A stretch of DNA of 64,000 bases from CAYLLN01 sp036496265 (GTDB lineage: Bacteria; Planctomycetota; Planctomycetia; Pirellulales; Pirellulaceae): assembly GCA_036496265.1 (NCBI GenBank), contig DASXLL010000009.1:1-64000 (forward strand), written 5' to 3'. How positions within the stretch are numbered: the stretch's first letter is position 1; each line of letters starts with the position of its first letter. The translations under genes were made by a program, and so were the position numbers. Positions 1-7,929 of this stretch are shown here, in pieces. The notes beneath the pieces are model-generated. The model did no database searches. It saw only the letters and a program-made list of their open reading frames with translations, and was not told the origin of the DNA.

Positions 1-63
1 GGCAATTTTTGTACCGATGTACAGTATTGGTTTTGGTGGGTAGTGGGTTATTAAGTGGGCCTG

Positions 64-345
64 CTACGGCACATCCTGCTTGCTTGGCGGTGCCCATCGT
101 TTGTCGCCAGTCCGGGAATATCGCCAGGCGCTTGCCGTCTCTTTCGCATATTCGATCTTGGAGCTGTCGTTCGGAAAGTCCAAAAGGAATCGCTCCATGA
201 GTTCCTTATCAACCTCCAAGCCGCGAAGTTCAGAATAGCAATGAATCAGCTGTTTTCTTGCCGCAAGATTATCCGCCCACCACGCGACGGCCAACGCCAC
301 CACCACCATCAGCCACAGCAAGTCTCGGATCGTGAAACGGAACAT
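64..345 (-). CDS. small planctomycete-type membrane protein, hypothetical
   Basis: A 93-residue protein of unknown function. It opens with MFRFTIRDLLWLMVVVALAV followed by AWW, a start motif that I know from many small planctomycete proteins, and this forms one N-terminal membrane segment (about residues 8-25). The rest is charged and soluble. The next gene upstream (354-563) lies 8 bases away on the same strand and encodes another small membrane protein, so the two may be co-transcribed. No catalytic motif is visible. The family resemblance is from memory and the function is open. Confidence 0.6.
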   Translation of the reverse strand: MFRFTIRDLLWLMVVVALAVAWWADNLAARKQLIHCYSELRGLEVDKELMERFLLDFPNDSSKIEYAKETASAWRYSRTGDKRWAPPSKQDVP

Positions 346-353
346 GGGAGTTG

Positions 354-563
354 CTAACCGGGATGAATATGGTAGTCCGGTTCGCCCCGCATTTTCGGAT
401 TCGTTTGCGATTTGAGCAGCATTCGATGCCAGACCGCAAAGATAGAGAGGAACGCCAACCAGCCCAAAACGATTACTGCCCAGTGGCTATAGACGGTCAA
501 TGCGATCATTCCTGGTACGGCGACGGCCAAGACGATTAGCAGCGTGCGGAAACGGAAGCGCAT
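354..563 (-). CDS. small two-segment membrane protein, hypothetical
   Basis: A 69-residue protein with two hydrophobic stretches (about residues 7-24 and 28-45) and a short polar C-terminus. The start RFRFRTLLIVLAV resembles the short membrane proteins that precede RDLLWL-type genes in planctomycetes. It lies directly upstream of the 93-residue gene at 64-345. Function unknown. Its length and position make it plausible as a gene, but no homologous domain can be named. Confidence 0.5.
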   Translation of the reverse strand: MRFRFRTLLIVLAVAVPGMIALTVYSHWAVIVLGWLAFLSIFAVWHRMLLKSQTNPKMRGEPDYHIHPG

Positions 564-1103
564 GGCGTCATTTTAGCAGTGGGCGGTGGTGGGAAGGAAA
601 GGGAAGTTGTGAAGATGTGCGAAGGGTATGAGGGGGTATGGCGTCGTGATGAAAACGCGTAGTGGTGTGTCAATTATATGAAGTGGGGCGGTTTACGTTG
701 TTAGTGGCAAGGCCGAGGGGGGAAGCTGGCTGTGACGGTGTTGGGAACGCTTTGGTGGCGCATATTGCGCCCTTTCAGGGCTGTGAATGATTTTTCGATT
801 TGCAACCCAGGGCGGCGTTCGCTGCGCTCGCTTGCCCTGGGCTAACGAAGGTTGCCGCGTTGCGGCAAGCGGGGCGAAAAATGTTTGGTCAGTGCCTGTT
901 GTAGCGCATTGAGCGCGGTTTTGCGGCCCAGGTCGGCCAAGGGCCTGGCCGACCTACTTTAGGTGGGCCGGTGCGAGCTGCGCTCGCTGGTCCTGACCTA
1001 CGAGAGCTGGTCCCGCCGTAGCGAATGCGTCACATGCCGCAAAGCTTTCGCGGAGCGAAAGCCGACAATGGTGGGCACAGCCCACCCTACGAGGCTCGCC
1101 ATT
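564..1103. repeat. gene-free 540 bp holding a cluster of palindromic repeat units
   Basis: No convincing gene. From 769 onward there are at least seven separate hairpins: GCCCTTTCAGGGC (769-781); CCCAGGGC/GCCCTGGG (806-813/834-841); TTGCCGC/GCGGCAA (852-858/862-868); AGGTCGGCC/GGCCGACCT (930-938/947-955); a degenerate copy of the GGTGGGCC...CCTAC family (961-1002); CTTTCGC/GCGAAAG (1045-1051/1055-1061); GGTGGGC/GCCCACC followed by CTACG (1070-1091). The last ends 12 bases from the stop codon of the sulfite oxidase-like gene. The stretch 564-768 shows nothing I can name. Confidence 0.75.
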
Positions 1104-2273
1104 TTAGGCGGCGTCGATGGTGATGTGGTGCCAGCCGTTGTAGAGGTAGCCTTTGAAGTTCCAGTTGCCGGTTTTGGGCATGGTGTGGGGGGAGTCGGAG
1201 GCGCGGACGGCGAGGTCGTGTTTGCCGGGCTTGAGATCGAGGTTGGCGGTCCAGTGTTGCCAAGTGAAGGGGGCGGGATTGCCGATGAGGCGGGCGGTGG
1301 TCCAGGTTTGGCCGCCGTCGGCCGAGACTTCGACTTTGTCGATTTTTGCTGCAATGTCGCCGCTGGGGAGGGCGTAGCCGCTGATGCGCGTGGGGCCGGC
1401 TTTGACGGTCGCGCCGGCGGCGGGAGCGCAAATGGCGGCGTTGATGGGGAAGCTGTAGATCGGCTCGGCGGCGGCGGCTTCGTCTTTGGAGTCGGACTGG
1501 ACGAGTTTGTAGGCTTCGGCGACGTAGTGATTAGGTGATGGTTTGTCGCTGAGCGTGATTTTGGTGAGCCACTTTACGCTGCGGGCACCGATGTAGCCGG
1601 GGACGATGGAGCGGAGGGGATAGCCGTGCTCGGCTGTCAACGGCTGGCCGTTCATCGCGTAGGCCAGAATGGCTGCCTTTTGCTTCCGGCTGCTTGTCGC
1701 CTGCCACATTCGTTCGAGCGGAATCGAGCCGCCAAACGGCGCTACGCTGCCGTCCTTCTCTTTGATCGGATCGAGCCCTTCGAACCAAACGTGCGTCGCG
1801 GAGGTTTTCACGTTGGCTCGCGTCAAAACGTCTGCGAGCGCAACGCCAGTCCAGTTGGCGTTGCCGATCGCCCCGGCGTCCCACTGAACGCCACCTACCG
1901 CCTTGATAGCGCTTAGTTCCTGGCGGCGGTTGCCCGCGCAGGTGAGCGTTGCTTCCACGCTGATCTCCGAAAAACGATCTTTGAGATCGTCGAGGGTCAA
2001 GGTCAGCGGCTTATCCACCATTCCATCGACGGTCAGCTTGAAATCTTTCGCCTCTACGCGCGGAATGGGGCCGTGGTTGCGGACGTAGAAGTGTTTGACG
2101 GGCGTGATTTGGTCGGCGACGAGGGCGAGAAGGCGCGGTTCGGCGTTGTAGGGGTCTTGGCTGCGGACGATGAGGTCGGCCTCGGCGGCGAAGGCTGGAT
2201 TCGCGCGGAGGAGGGCGAAGGCGGCGAGGGAGGAGGAGGTGTGGAGGAAATGGCGGCGGGAGAGGGAGGGCAT
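1104..2273 (-). CDS. Tat-exported sulfite oxidase-family molybdopterin enzyme
   Basis: A 389-residue periplasmic molybdoenzyme of the sulfite oxidase family, expected to oxidise sulfite or a related oxyanion with a Mo-pterin cofactor. I start it at the ATG at 2273 because residues 3-10 (SLSRRHFL) then begin a twin-arginine signal followed by an Ala-rich hydrophobic segment; the frame stays open to 2501 but that extension is repeat-encoded and Lys/Ser/Pro-rich. HFYVRNHGP (61-69) and TCAGNRR with Cys112 are the Mo-pterin domain motifs, Cys112 being the probable Mo ligand. From about residue 265 comes the Mo-co dimerisation beta-sandwich. No haem domain is present. The tatC gene lies 10 kb away. 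Confidence 0.88.
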   Translation of the reverse strand: MPSLSRRHFLHTSSSLAAFALLRANPAFAAEADLIVRSQDPYNAEPRLLALVADQITPVKHFYVRNHGPIPRVEAKDFKLTVDGMVDKPLTLTLDDLKDRFSEISVEATLTCAGNRRQELSAIKAVGGVQWDAGAIGNANWTGVALADVLTRANVKTSATHVWFEGLDPIKEKDGSVAPFGGSIPLERMWQATSSRKQKAAILAYAMNGQPLTAEHGYPLRSIVPGYIGARSVKWLTKITLSDKPSPNHYVAEAYKLVQSDSKDEAAAAEPIYSFPINAAICAPAAGATVKAGPTRISGYALPSGDIAAKIDKVEVSADGGQTWTTARLIGNPAPFTWQHWTANLDLKPGKHDLAVRASDSPHTMPKTGNWNFKGYLYNGWHHITIDAA

Positions 2274-2354
2274 GGGGAGGCTCCAGGGGAGTGCGTGGTT
2301 GGATTTTAGCAAGAGGCGCGAGGCGTGTTGAGTCGTCGTGGGCGCGGCGGGCGG

Positions 2355-2455
2355 AGAAGGATTAAGAGTAGGAGTAAGATTAGGAAGATGATTATGAGTA
2401 AGAGCAAGAGCAGGATTAGGATTGGTCCTACTCTTACTCTTACTCTTACTCCTCC
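2355..2455. repeat. degenerate GAGTAA-type tandem repeat folded as an inverted pair
   Basis: One strand is almost purely G/A/T with repeating GAGTAAGA or GATTAG units up to about 2425; it then switches to the complementary ACTCTTACTCTTACTC pattern up to 2452, so the two halves can pair as an imperfect hairpin. It lies between the true start of the sulfite oxidase-like gene and the cdsA stop. The open frame running through it explains the spurious KSKSKS extension of that gene. Confidence 0.7.
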
Positions 2456-2466
2456 GCCGGCGGCAC

Positions 2467-2506
2467 GGTGGGCCGGCGCGAGCTGCGCTCACTGGTCCCA
2501 CCCTAC
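2467..2506. repeat. GGTGGGCC...CCCACCCTAC palindrome, cdsA-end copy
   Basis: A 40-base imperfect palindrome (GGTGGGCC at the left, GGTCCCACC at the right, with GCGAGCTGCGCTC in the middle). Near-identical copies lie at 14182-14222 and, more degenerate, at 961-1002. The cdsA stop codon (TAG on the minus strand, 2503-2505) is formed by the CTAC end of the repeat. It may act as a transcription terminator. Confidence 0.85.
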
Positions 2507-3567
2507 TGCATGGTGGAGAAGAAGAAGCGGGTGAGGTGGAAGAAGACGGGGGCGGCGAAGCAGAGGGAGTCGATGCGGTCGAGGACGCCGGCGTGGCCGC
2601 TGACGAGCGTGCCGTAGTCTTTGACGCCGCGGTCGCGCTTGATGCCGCTCATCGTCATGCTGCCGGCGAAACCGGCGAGGGCGACGAGGCCGGCGATGGG
2701 GCCGGACCAGTAGAGGCCGAAGGGGGTGGCCCAGGAGAGGAGCATGGCGACGAGCATCGTGCTGAGGACGCCGCCGATGAGGCCTTCCCAGGTGCGGCTG
2801 GCGTTGATTTGCGGGGCGATGACACGCTTGCCGACGAGTTGGCTCCACATGTACTGGAAGACGTCGTTTAGCTGGACGATGAGGATGAAAAAGAAGAGGA
2901 GGCTGGCGTTGCTGCCGGGGACGGGAGCGCCGGCGGCGGTTTGGCTGATCGTCCAGGCGGTGGGTTTGCCGTCGGGGCCGGGAGTGGTGAGGGCGAGTGA
3001 GAGAATTGCTGGTGCGTGGCTCAAGCAATAGACACAGATCAAAAGGCCGGCTTGGATTTTGGCGACACGCTCGAGGAACCGCTTGGGGTCGCCAGCGATG
3101 GCGATGCGGGCCGGGATGAAGAGCGAGGCATAGACGGGAATCATTACCGTATACACCGCGTAGAGGCCGAAGCCGACGAGAAAGTATTGCAGCGGCGTGA
3201 AGACGACGAAGGTCCAGAAGAGCGTGCGATGGTCGCCGCGGCGGGTGGGCGTCATCGTGATGAATTCGCGGAGGGCCCAGAAGGAAATGAGGCCGAAGAG
3301 GACAACGGTTGCGACATAGCCGAGGAGGAGGCCTGCAATGAGGACGACGAACATCATCCACCACGCGCGAACGCGGAGGTTGAACGTGCGGATGACCGCG
3401 GGGTTGGCGGTGCTTTCGGGCTGGCGGCGGAGGGCGCGGCCGACGAAATAAGAGGCAGCCAGGACGCCGAGGACGACACCGAGGAGGATGTTGGTGCGCG
3501 GGTCGAGCCGGATGTTCGGGCCGAGGGGGGGCGGCAACTGCGACAGGATTAGTGGAATGAAAAGCAT
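2503..3567 (-). CDS. cdsA: phosphatidate cytidylyltransferase
   Basis: A 354-residue integral membrane enzyme that converts phosphatidic acid and CTP to CDP-diacylglycerol, the branch point of phospholipid synthesis. There are about eight hydrophobic segments, and the C-terminal CDP-alcohol signature runs over residues 307-334 (SGIKRDRGVKDYG, then SGHAGVLDRIDS), containing the Lys-Asp and Asp-Arg-hydrophobic-Asp residues of the family. The gene lies downstream of plsC on the same strand, 186 bases away, so the order follows the pathway. Its stop codon lies inside a palindromic repeat. Confidence 0.92.
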   Translation of the reverse strand: MLFIPLILSQLPPPLGPNIRLDPRTNILLGVVLGVLAASYFVGRALRRQPESTANPAVIRTFNLRVRAWWMMFVVLIAGLLLGYVATVVLFGLISFWALREFITMTPTRRGDHRTLFWTFVVFTPLQYFLVGFGLYAVYTVMIPVYASLFIPARIAIAGDPKRFLERVAKIQAGLLICVYCLSHAPAILSLALTTPGPDGKPTAWTISQTAAGAPVPGSNASLLFFFILIVQLNDVFQYMWSQLVGKRVIAPQINASRTWEGLIGGVLSTMLVAMLLSWATPFGLYWSGPIAGLVALAGFAGSMTMSGIKRDRGVKDYGTLVSGHAGVLDRIDSLCFAAPVFFHLTRFFFSTMQ

Positions 3568-3570
3568 TCG

Positions 3571-3721
3571 AGTTAAAGCACCAAATCACAAGCATCAAAT
3601 CTCAAACAAATCCTAATACCGAAATAAGAATGATTTTTCTCGATTTGATTTGAATCATTTTGTTTTGGTGATTGGTATTTGTTTGTGATTTGGAACTTGG
3701 TCATTGATCATTCGTGCATTG
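3571..3721. repeat. AT-rich interspersed repeat between plsC and cdsA
   Basis: An AT-rich block in GC-rich surroundings, with CACCAAATCACAAGCATC and CAAATCTCAAACAAATCC on the left, and TTTGATTTGAATCATTTTG then GGTATTTGTTTGTGATTTGG on the right. The two halves are roughly complementary. A related block lies at 36017-36160, and a fragment lies inside the regulator gene at 21345-21374. Confidence 0.75.
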
Positions 3722-3753
3722 CACAGTTCGAACATCCTCGGATTGTCAAAACT

Positions 3754-4359
3754 TTACACGTCCTTCAATCGCCTCACGGCGTCGCGGGCGCGGTTGAGGA
3801 AGTCGAATTTGTTTTCTTTGGGCTCGAGCCACATGGGCGGGCCAATGGTGATGCAGCTTAGCAGTGGCACGGGCAAAAATTCGCCGCGGGGGAGGACGCG
3901 ATTGAGGTTGTCAATATAAACGGGGACGAGCTCCAGGTCCGGCCGCTTCTTGCTGAGATAATAGAGGCCGGATTTGAAGTCTTGCAGGTCGTCGCCGGGG
4001 TTGCGGCCGCCTTCGGGGAAGACGATGAGCGAGTTTTTTGTGCCGATCTCGCGGATCATCAGATCGACGGGGCTTTGGTGGACCTTGATTTCTTCGCGGT
4101 CGATGAGGATGGCGTTGAAGCACTGGGCGATGTAGGGGCGGACGCGGCCTTTGGCCCAGTAGTCTTTGGCGGCGACGGGGCGGGTGAGGTCGCGAATTTC
4201 GCCGGGGAGGCTGGACCAAAGAACGAGGGCGTCGAGGTGGCTGGTGTGGTTCGCGAAATAGACCCGCTGACAAGTGTCGGGCTGACATTCGTGCCAGCGC
4301 AGCATGGCCCCGCTGAGCAGTTTGGCGACGGCGGCCAGGACGGGGGCGGTGAGGTTCAT
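3754..4359 (-). CDS. plsC: 1-acyl-sn-glycerol-3-phosphate acyltransferase
   Basis: A 201-residue membrane-associated acyltransferase that should convert lysophosphatidic acid to phosphatidic acid. NHTSHLD (residues 37-43) supplies the catalytic His-x4-Asp, and FPEGGRN (114-120) is the glycerol-phosphate binding motif. The ATG at 4359 is preferred to a TTG one codon upstream. It is short for the family but complete in its motifs. The product is the substrate of CdsA, encoded next on the same strand. Acyl specificity cannot be read from sequence. Confidence 0.88.
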   Translation of the reverse strand: MNLTAPVLAAVAKLLSGAMLRWHECQPDTCQRVYFANHTSHLDALVLWSSLPGEIRDLTRPVAAKDYWAKGRVRPYIAQCFNAILIDREEIKVHQSPVDLMIREIGTKNSLIVFPEGGRNPGDDLQDFKSGLYYLSKKRPDLELVPVYIDNLNRVLPRGEFLPVPLLSCITIGPPMWLEPKENKFDFLNRARDAVRRLKDV

Positions 4360-4602
4360 CAATGTAGGTCCGGCCTGCCGAGGCGGACCTCATTCGCAGC
4401 GACGACGCGGTTCGACGGGCAAGGTCCCGCCCGGCGGGCGAGACCTACAGGGAGCAACAGTCGGGGCACTCAAGCGTAATTCGTAACTGGGCAGGCGGCA
4501 ATTGCGGCCATGCAGTCGTTTTTATCGGTAGAACGCGGTCATTCCAATCGGCAGGCGGCCCAAGGCTCGGCGGGAGCCTCGCCCTCACAAGAAACGGCTG
4601 AT

Positions 4603-5664
4603 TTATTCGGAAGTTCGGCCGGTGACGAGCGCCGGCAGGCTGGTGCAGAGGAACCAGGCGCGGGGGGTGGAGAAATCGAGGAGGGCGGCGAGTTCGCTGG
4701 CGGCGGAGGCGTTGCCGCCGCCGGCGGGGGCGCGGCCAAACAGAAAACTGTCTGAGATGGAAACGGGTTTTTTGAATTTGACGATCTTGGTTTTGTCCTT
4801 GGTGAGGCTGGCGAGCTCGAGGGCGCGGTCGATGGCGTCTTCTTGGAAGCCGATTTTGTCGATGAGCTTGTTTTCGAGGGCTTTGTCAGCCGTAAAGATT
4901 TCGCCGGTGGCGAGCTTGTCGAGCTCGTCGGGGTTGGCGGCGAAATGTGGCCGGCCTTCTTTGACGATGGATTTGAAGCGGAGAAACATGTCGTTGATGT
5001 GCTCTTGGATCAGCTCGCGCTCCTCGGGGGTCATTTCTTTGGTCATGCTGAGCATGAGCTTGCGGGGGTGCGTGGCGAGCGAGTCGTCTTTGATGTCGAG
5101 GCGGGCGAGGAGCTTGCTGATGTCGTAATGGGGGATCATCACTCCGATGGAGCCGGTGGTGCAGGTGGGCTCGGCGAAGATGGTGTCGGGCGTTTTGCCG
5201 ACGGCCATCGAGACATAGTAGCCGCCGCTGGCCGCCATGCTGCCCATGCTGACGACGAGGGGCAGCGATTTGTCGTCGCGGAGTTTTTTGAGGTGGTGGA
5301 AGATGTAGTCGGAGCCGCTGACGGTGCCGCCGGGCGAATCGACGCGGAGGACGATCGCTTTGACGTGCTTGTCGGCGCGGACCTTGTCGATCTGATGTTT
5401 GACGTAGCCTTCGCTTTCGAAGATCGTGCCGGAGACGGTGATGATCGCGATCTTGTCGTCGGAGGATTTGTCGCCCGAGACGAATTTTTCTTCGATGCCG
5501 CCGGTGGTGTCGAAGTAGTCGCCCACCGTAACCAACAGGAGGACGCAGACGACGCCCATGATGATGAAGCCGAGCCAGCCGATCCAACTCCAGAGGCGGG
5601 AGCCGAAGGTTTGGGTATAGACGATGATTTGCGGCTGGGGGCCATAACTGGGCTGGATACTCAT
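4603..5664 (-). CDS. sppA: signal peptide peptidase SppA, short form
   Basis: A 353-residue membrane-anchored serine protease of the S49 family that degrades cleaved signal peptides. One N-terminal membrane segment (about residues 23-48) is followed by a single protease domain: RVDSPGG (107-113), GSMAASGGYY with the likely nucleophile Ser146, and TCTTGSIGVM (168-176). The general-base Lys should lie in the 192-202 stretch, as in the single-domain Bacillus enzyme. A GAGGAA ribosome site precedes the ATG. The C-terminus after about residue 310 is Gly/Ala-rich and unlike the core. Confidence 0.9.
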   Translation of the reverse strand: MSIQPSYGPQPQIIVYTQTFGSRLWSWIGWLGFIIMGVVCVLLLVTVGDYFDTTGGIEEKFVSGDKSSDDKIAIITVSGTIFESEGYVKHQIDKVRADKHVKAIVLRVDSPGGTVSGSDYIFHHLKKLRDDKSLPLVVSMGSMAASGGYYVSMAVGKTPDTIFAEPTCTTGSIGVMIPHYDISKLLARLDIKDDSLATHPRKLMLSMTKEMTPEERELIQEHINDMFLRFKSIVKEGRPHFAANPDELDKLATGEIFTADKALENKLIDKIGFQEDAIDRALELASLTKDKTKIVKFKKPVSISDSFLFGRAPAGGGNASAASELAALLDFSTPRAWFLCTSLPALVTGRTSE

Positions 5665-5737
5665 AGGAACTTCCTCATTTCAATTGTGATCAGCCATCAA
5701 TTTTAAGCCGCATCGTGCCAGGTAACCAAGGAGAGGG

Positions 5738-5810
5738 AACCGCGAAGTACGCAAAGAGCGCAAAGAGATTATTTATGAATATTCTTCGCGCTCTTTGCGC
5801 CTTCGCGGTT
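5738..5810. repeat. AACCGCGAAG...CTTCGCGGTT interspersed hairpin
   Basis: Left arm AACCGCGAAGTACGCAAAGA, right arm CTCTTTGCGCCTTCGCGGTT, with an AT-rich loop; a long imperfect hairpin between nadB and sppA. The same family occurs at 10358-10420 and 60117-60190. It is well placed to end or attenuate nadB transcription. Confidence 0.85.
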
Positions 5811-5829
5811 CATTTCTCTTCGGTTTTTA

Positions 5830-7461
5830 TCAATTGGCGCCGGAGAGCTCGGCGGAGTCGATTTCGCGGCGTTGGAACCAGAGGTGATGGTTGAAACGGG
5901 TGTCGTCGAGTTGGGGGAAGTCGGTGCGGAGGTGGACCCCGCGGGATTCTTCGCGGAGGAGGGCGGCTTGGATCATGATGCGGGAGAGGGTGAGCATGTT
6001 TTGCAGCTCCCAACCGGCGACGTCGTCGAATTGGCGGGCGAGGACATAACGCCGCCAGCCATCGACATCGTCGAGGGCTTCGACGAGCCGCACTTTGTTG
6101 CGGCGGACGCCGCAGTTGCGCCACATGAGGCTTTTGAGTGAGTTGCGGATGTCGGCGAGGTCGAGCGGCTCGGCCGTCGGTGCGATGACTGCGTTTTCGA
6201 GCGGATAGACGCGGTAGTCGGTTTCTGTTTCGAGCGCGGCGGCGGAGGCGGCCGCGCCGGCGTGAGCGCCATAGACGAGACCTTCGAGCAGGCTGTTGGA
6301 GGCGAGTCGGTTCGCGCCGTGCAGACCGCTGGAGGAAACTTCGCCGGCGGCCCAGAGGCCAGGGATCGTGGTGCGGCCACTATGGTCGATCGTCAGACCG
6401 CCGATCATGTAGTGAGCGCCGGGGCGGACGGGGATTTTATCGCGGGTAATGTCGATGCCGAATTGGAGGCAGGCGGCGGCGATGCCAGGGAAGCGTTTTT
6501 TGACGAAGTCGCGGTCGAGATGTGTCACGTCGAGATAGACGCAAGGGTGTCGCGTTTTTTCCATCTGCGTCACGATCGCTTGCGAGACGATATCGCGGGG
6601 GGCAAGCTCGGCACGTTGGTCGTAGCCCGGCATGAAGCGAAATCCGTCTTTATCGACGAGCCAGCCGCCTTCGCCGCGGACGGCTTCCGTGATTAAGCTG
6701 CGACTGCCGCCGGCGATGTAGAGCACGGTGGGGTGGAATTGGATGAATTCCATGTCGCGGAGCTGAGCGCCGGCGCGGTAGCCGATGGCGTGACCGTCGC
6801 CGGTGGCGACGGGCGGATTGGTCGATTCGCGGTAGATCTGTCCGCAGCCGCCGGTGGCGAGGATCGTTTGACGAGACCAGACGAGCATTTTTTCGCCGTG
6901 CTGGTTGGCGACGATTGCACCGCGGCAGGCCCCATCGCACGTGAGCAGGTCGATCGTAAAAGTGTTTTCCCAGACGCGGACGTTGGGTTGTTTTAGTGTG
7001 CGTTCGATGACGGCTCGCATGACTTCGCGGCCGGTCATGTCGCCGAGGGCGTGGACGATGCGGTTGTGGCTGTGACCGCCTTCGCGGCCGAGAGTGATAT
7101 GGCCGGCGTCTTCGTCGAAATGTGTGCCCCATTCGATGAGCTCTTGGATTCGTTTGGGGGCCTCGCGAATGACCATATCGACGACGGCGGTGTCGCAGAG
7201 CGTGCCGCCGGCGACGAGCGTGTCGTTGACGTGTTCCTCGAAGCGGTCGTCGGGGTCCATGACGCCGGCGATGCCGCCCTGAGCGTAGCTGCTGTTGGAT
7301 TGTTGGATGGCGTCTTTGGTGACGACGAGGGCGCTGAGCTTGGGATCGATGGCATTCGCGGCCCGCAGGCCGGCGAGGCCGCCGCCGATGATCAACACGT
7401 CGGTGAAGAAATGCGGCAGCTCGCGGGGGCGGAAGGGGACGAGGTAGCGGGGGGTGAGCAT
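5830..7461 (-). CDS. nadB: L-aspartate oxidase
   Basis: A 543-residue FAD enzyme that oxidises L-aspartate to iminoaspartate in the first step of de novo NAD synthesis. The dinucleotide-binding motif GGGLAGLRAA is at residues 26-35, followed by the SSYAQGGIAG segment, the HSHNRIVHALGD region, and GGLTIDHSGRTTIPGLWAAG with GLHGANRLASNSLLEGLV, which carry the family's substrate and FAD contacts. The C-terminal helical domain is complete. No nadA or nadC is seen nearby. The resemblance to succinate dehydrogenase flavoproteins is expected; the SSYAQGG segment favours NadB. Confidence 0.93.
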   Translation of the reverse strand: MLTPRYLVPFRPRELPHFFTDVLIIGGGLAGLRAANAIDPKLSALVVTKDAIQQSNSSYAQGGIAGVMDPDDRFEEHVNDTLVAGGTLCDTAVVDMVIREAPKRIQELIEWGTHFDEDAGHITLGREGGHSHNRIVHALGDMTGREVMRAVIERTLKQPNVRVWENTFTIDLLTCDGACRGAIVANQHGEKMLVWSRQTILATGGCGQIYRESTNPPVATGDGHAIGYRAGAQLRDMEFIQFHPTVLYIAGGSRSLITEAVRGEGGWLVDKDGFRFMPGYDQRAELAPRDIVSQAIVTQMEKTRHPCVYLDVTHLDRDFVKKRFPGIAAACLQFGIDITRDKIPVRPGAHYMIGGLTIDHSGRTTIPGLWAAGEVSSSGLHGANRLASNSLLEGLVYGAHAGAAASAAALETETDYRVYPLENAVIAPTAEPLDLADIRNSLKSLMWRNCGVRRNKVRLVEALDDVDGWRRYVLARQFDDVAGWELQNMLTLSRIMIQAALLREESRGVHLRTDFPQLDDTRFNHHLWFQRREIDSAELSGAN

Positions 7462-7472
7462 CGGGCGAGGGC

Positions 7473-7499
7473 GGAACTCGGAGTGCGGAGCGCGGAGTT
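7473..7499. repeat. GGAACTCGGAGTGCGGAGCG direct-repeat unit
   Basis: A short run of GGAGTGCGGAGCGCGGAGTT-type near-heptamer repeats lying between nadB and the PIN-domain gene. The PIN gene's stop codon (minus strand TAA, 7498-7500) begins at its edge. Confidence 0.5.
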
Positions 7500-7929
7500 A
7501 CGGTGGTGAGATATCTGCAATCCAAGCAATGTGTTTGGCAAACGCTGTCGCGGAGATACTGTTGTGCAAACGCAGGTCAGCCGTGACCATTCGCCCGTTT
7601 AGTTGCACCGCCAAGGCCAAGTAGAGCGAGTCGTAAACGGTCCGATTAATCTGCTGCGCCAAATCTAACGCACTTGGTATCAGCGAGGACTCGGCATGGC
7701 GCTGGAGCGCCAGCGCCGGGAATTCCATTGCGATTTGCGCTGCTTCCGGGAAGGTCAATTGTGCTCGCTGAACTTTCTTCCAGAGAACGTTAGCAATCTC
7801 GATTTCAAAGAAGACCGCGAGTGTATGCAATTCGTGGGAAGGGCCGCGCCAGTAATGAGCTTCGAGCGAATGAACTTCGGGCACGAACCACTTTAGGCCA
7901 ACGCTGGCATCGATGATGATGGTACTCAA
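7498..7929 (-). CDS. vapC: PIN-domain toxin, VapC type
   Basis: A 143-residue PIN-domain ribonuclease, the toxin of a type II toxin-antitoxin pair. Acidic Mg-binding residues are placed as in the family: an early Asp in IIIDASVGLKW, a Glu in FFEIEIANVLWK, and Asp residues in TVYDSLYLALA and GRMVTADLRLH. The start is TTG (7929), sharing TTGA with the antitoxin stop codon, which is the usual translational coupling of such pairs. The RNA target is unknown. Confidence 0.82.
   Translation of the reverse strand: MSTIIIDASVGLKWFVPEVHSLEAHYWRGPSHELHTLAVFFEIEIANVLWKKVQRAQLTFPEAAQIAMEFPALALQRHAESSLIPSALDLAQQINRTVYDSLYLALAVQLNGRMVTADLRLHNSISATAFAKHIAWIADISPP

Noticed and set aside
769..1091. a CRISPR array
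   Set aside because: The hairpins differ from each other in sequence and there are no regularly spaced identical repeats or spacers, and no cas gene.
2355..2455. coding N-terminal extension of the sulfite oxidase-like protein (frame open to 2501)
   Set aside because: The extension is repeat-encoded (KSKSKS, PNPALALT, LTPTLNPS) and would bury the Tat signal that begins cleanly at 2273.
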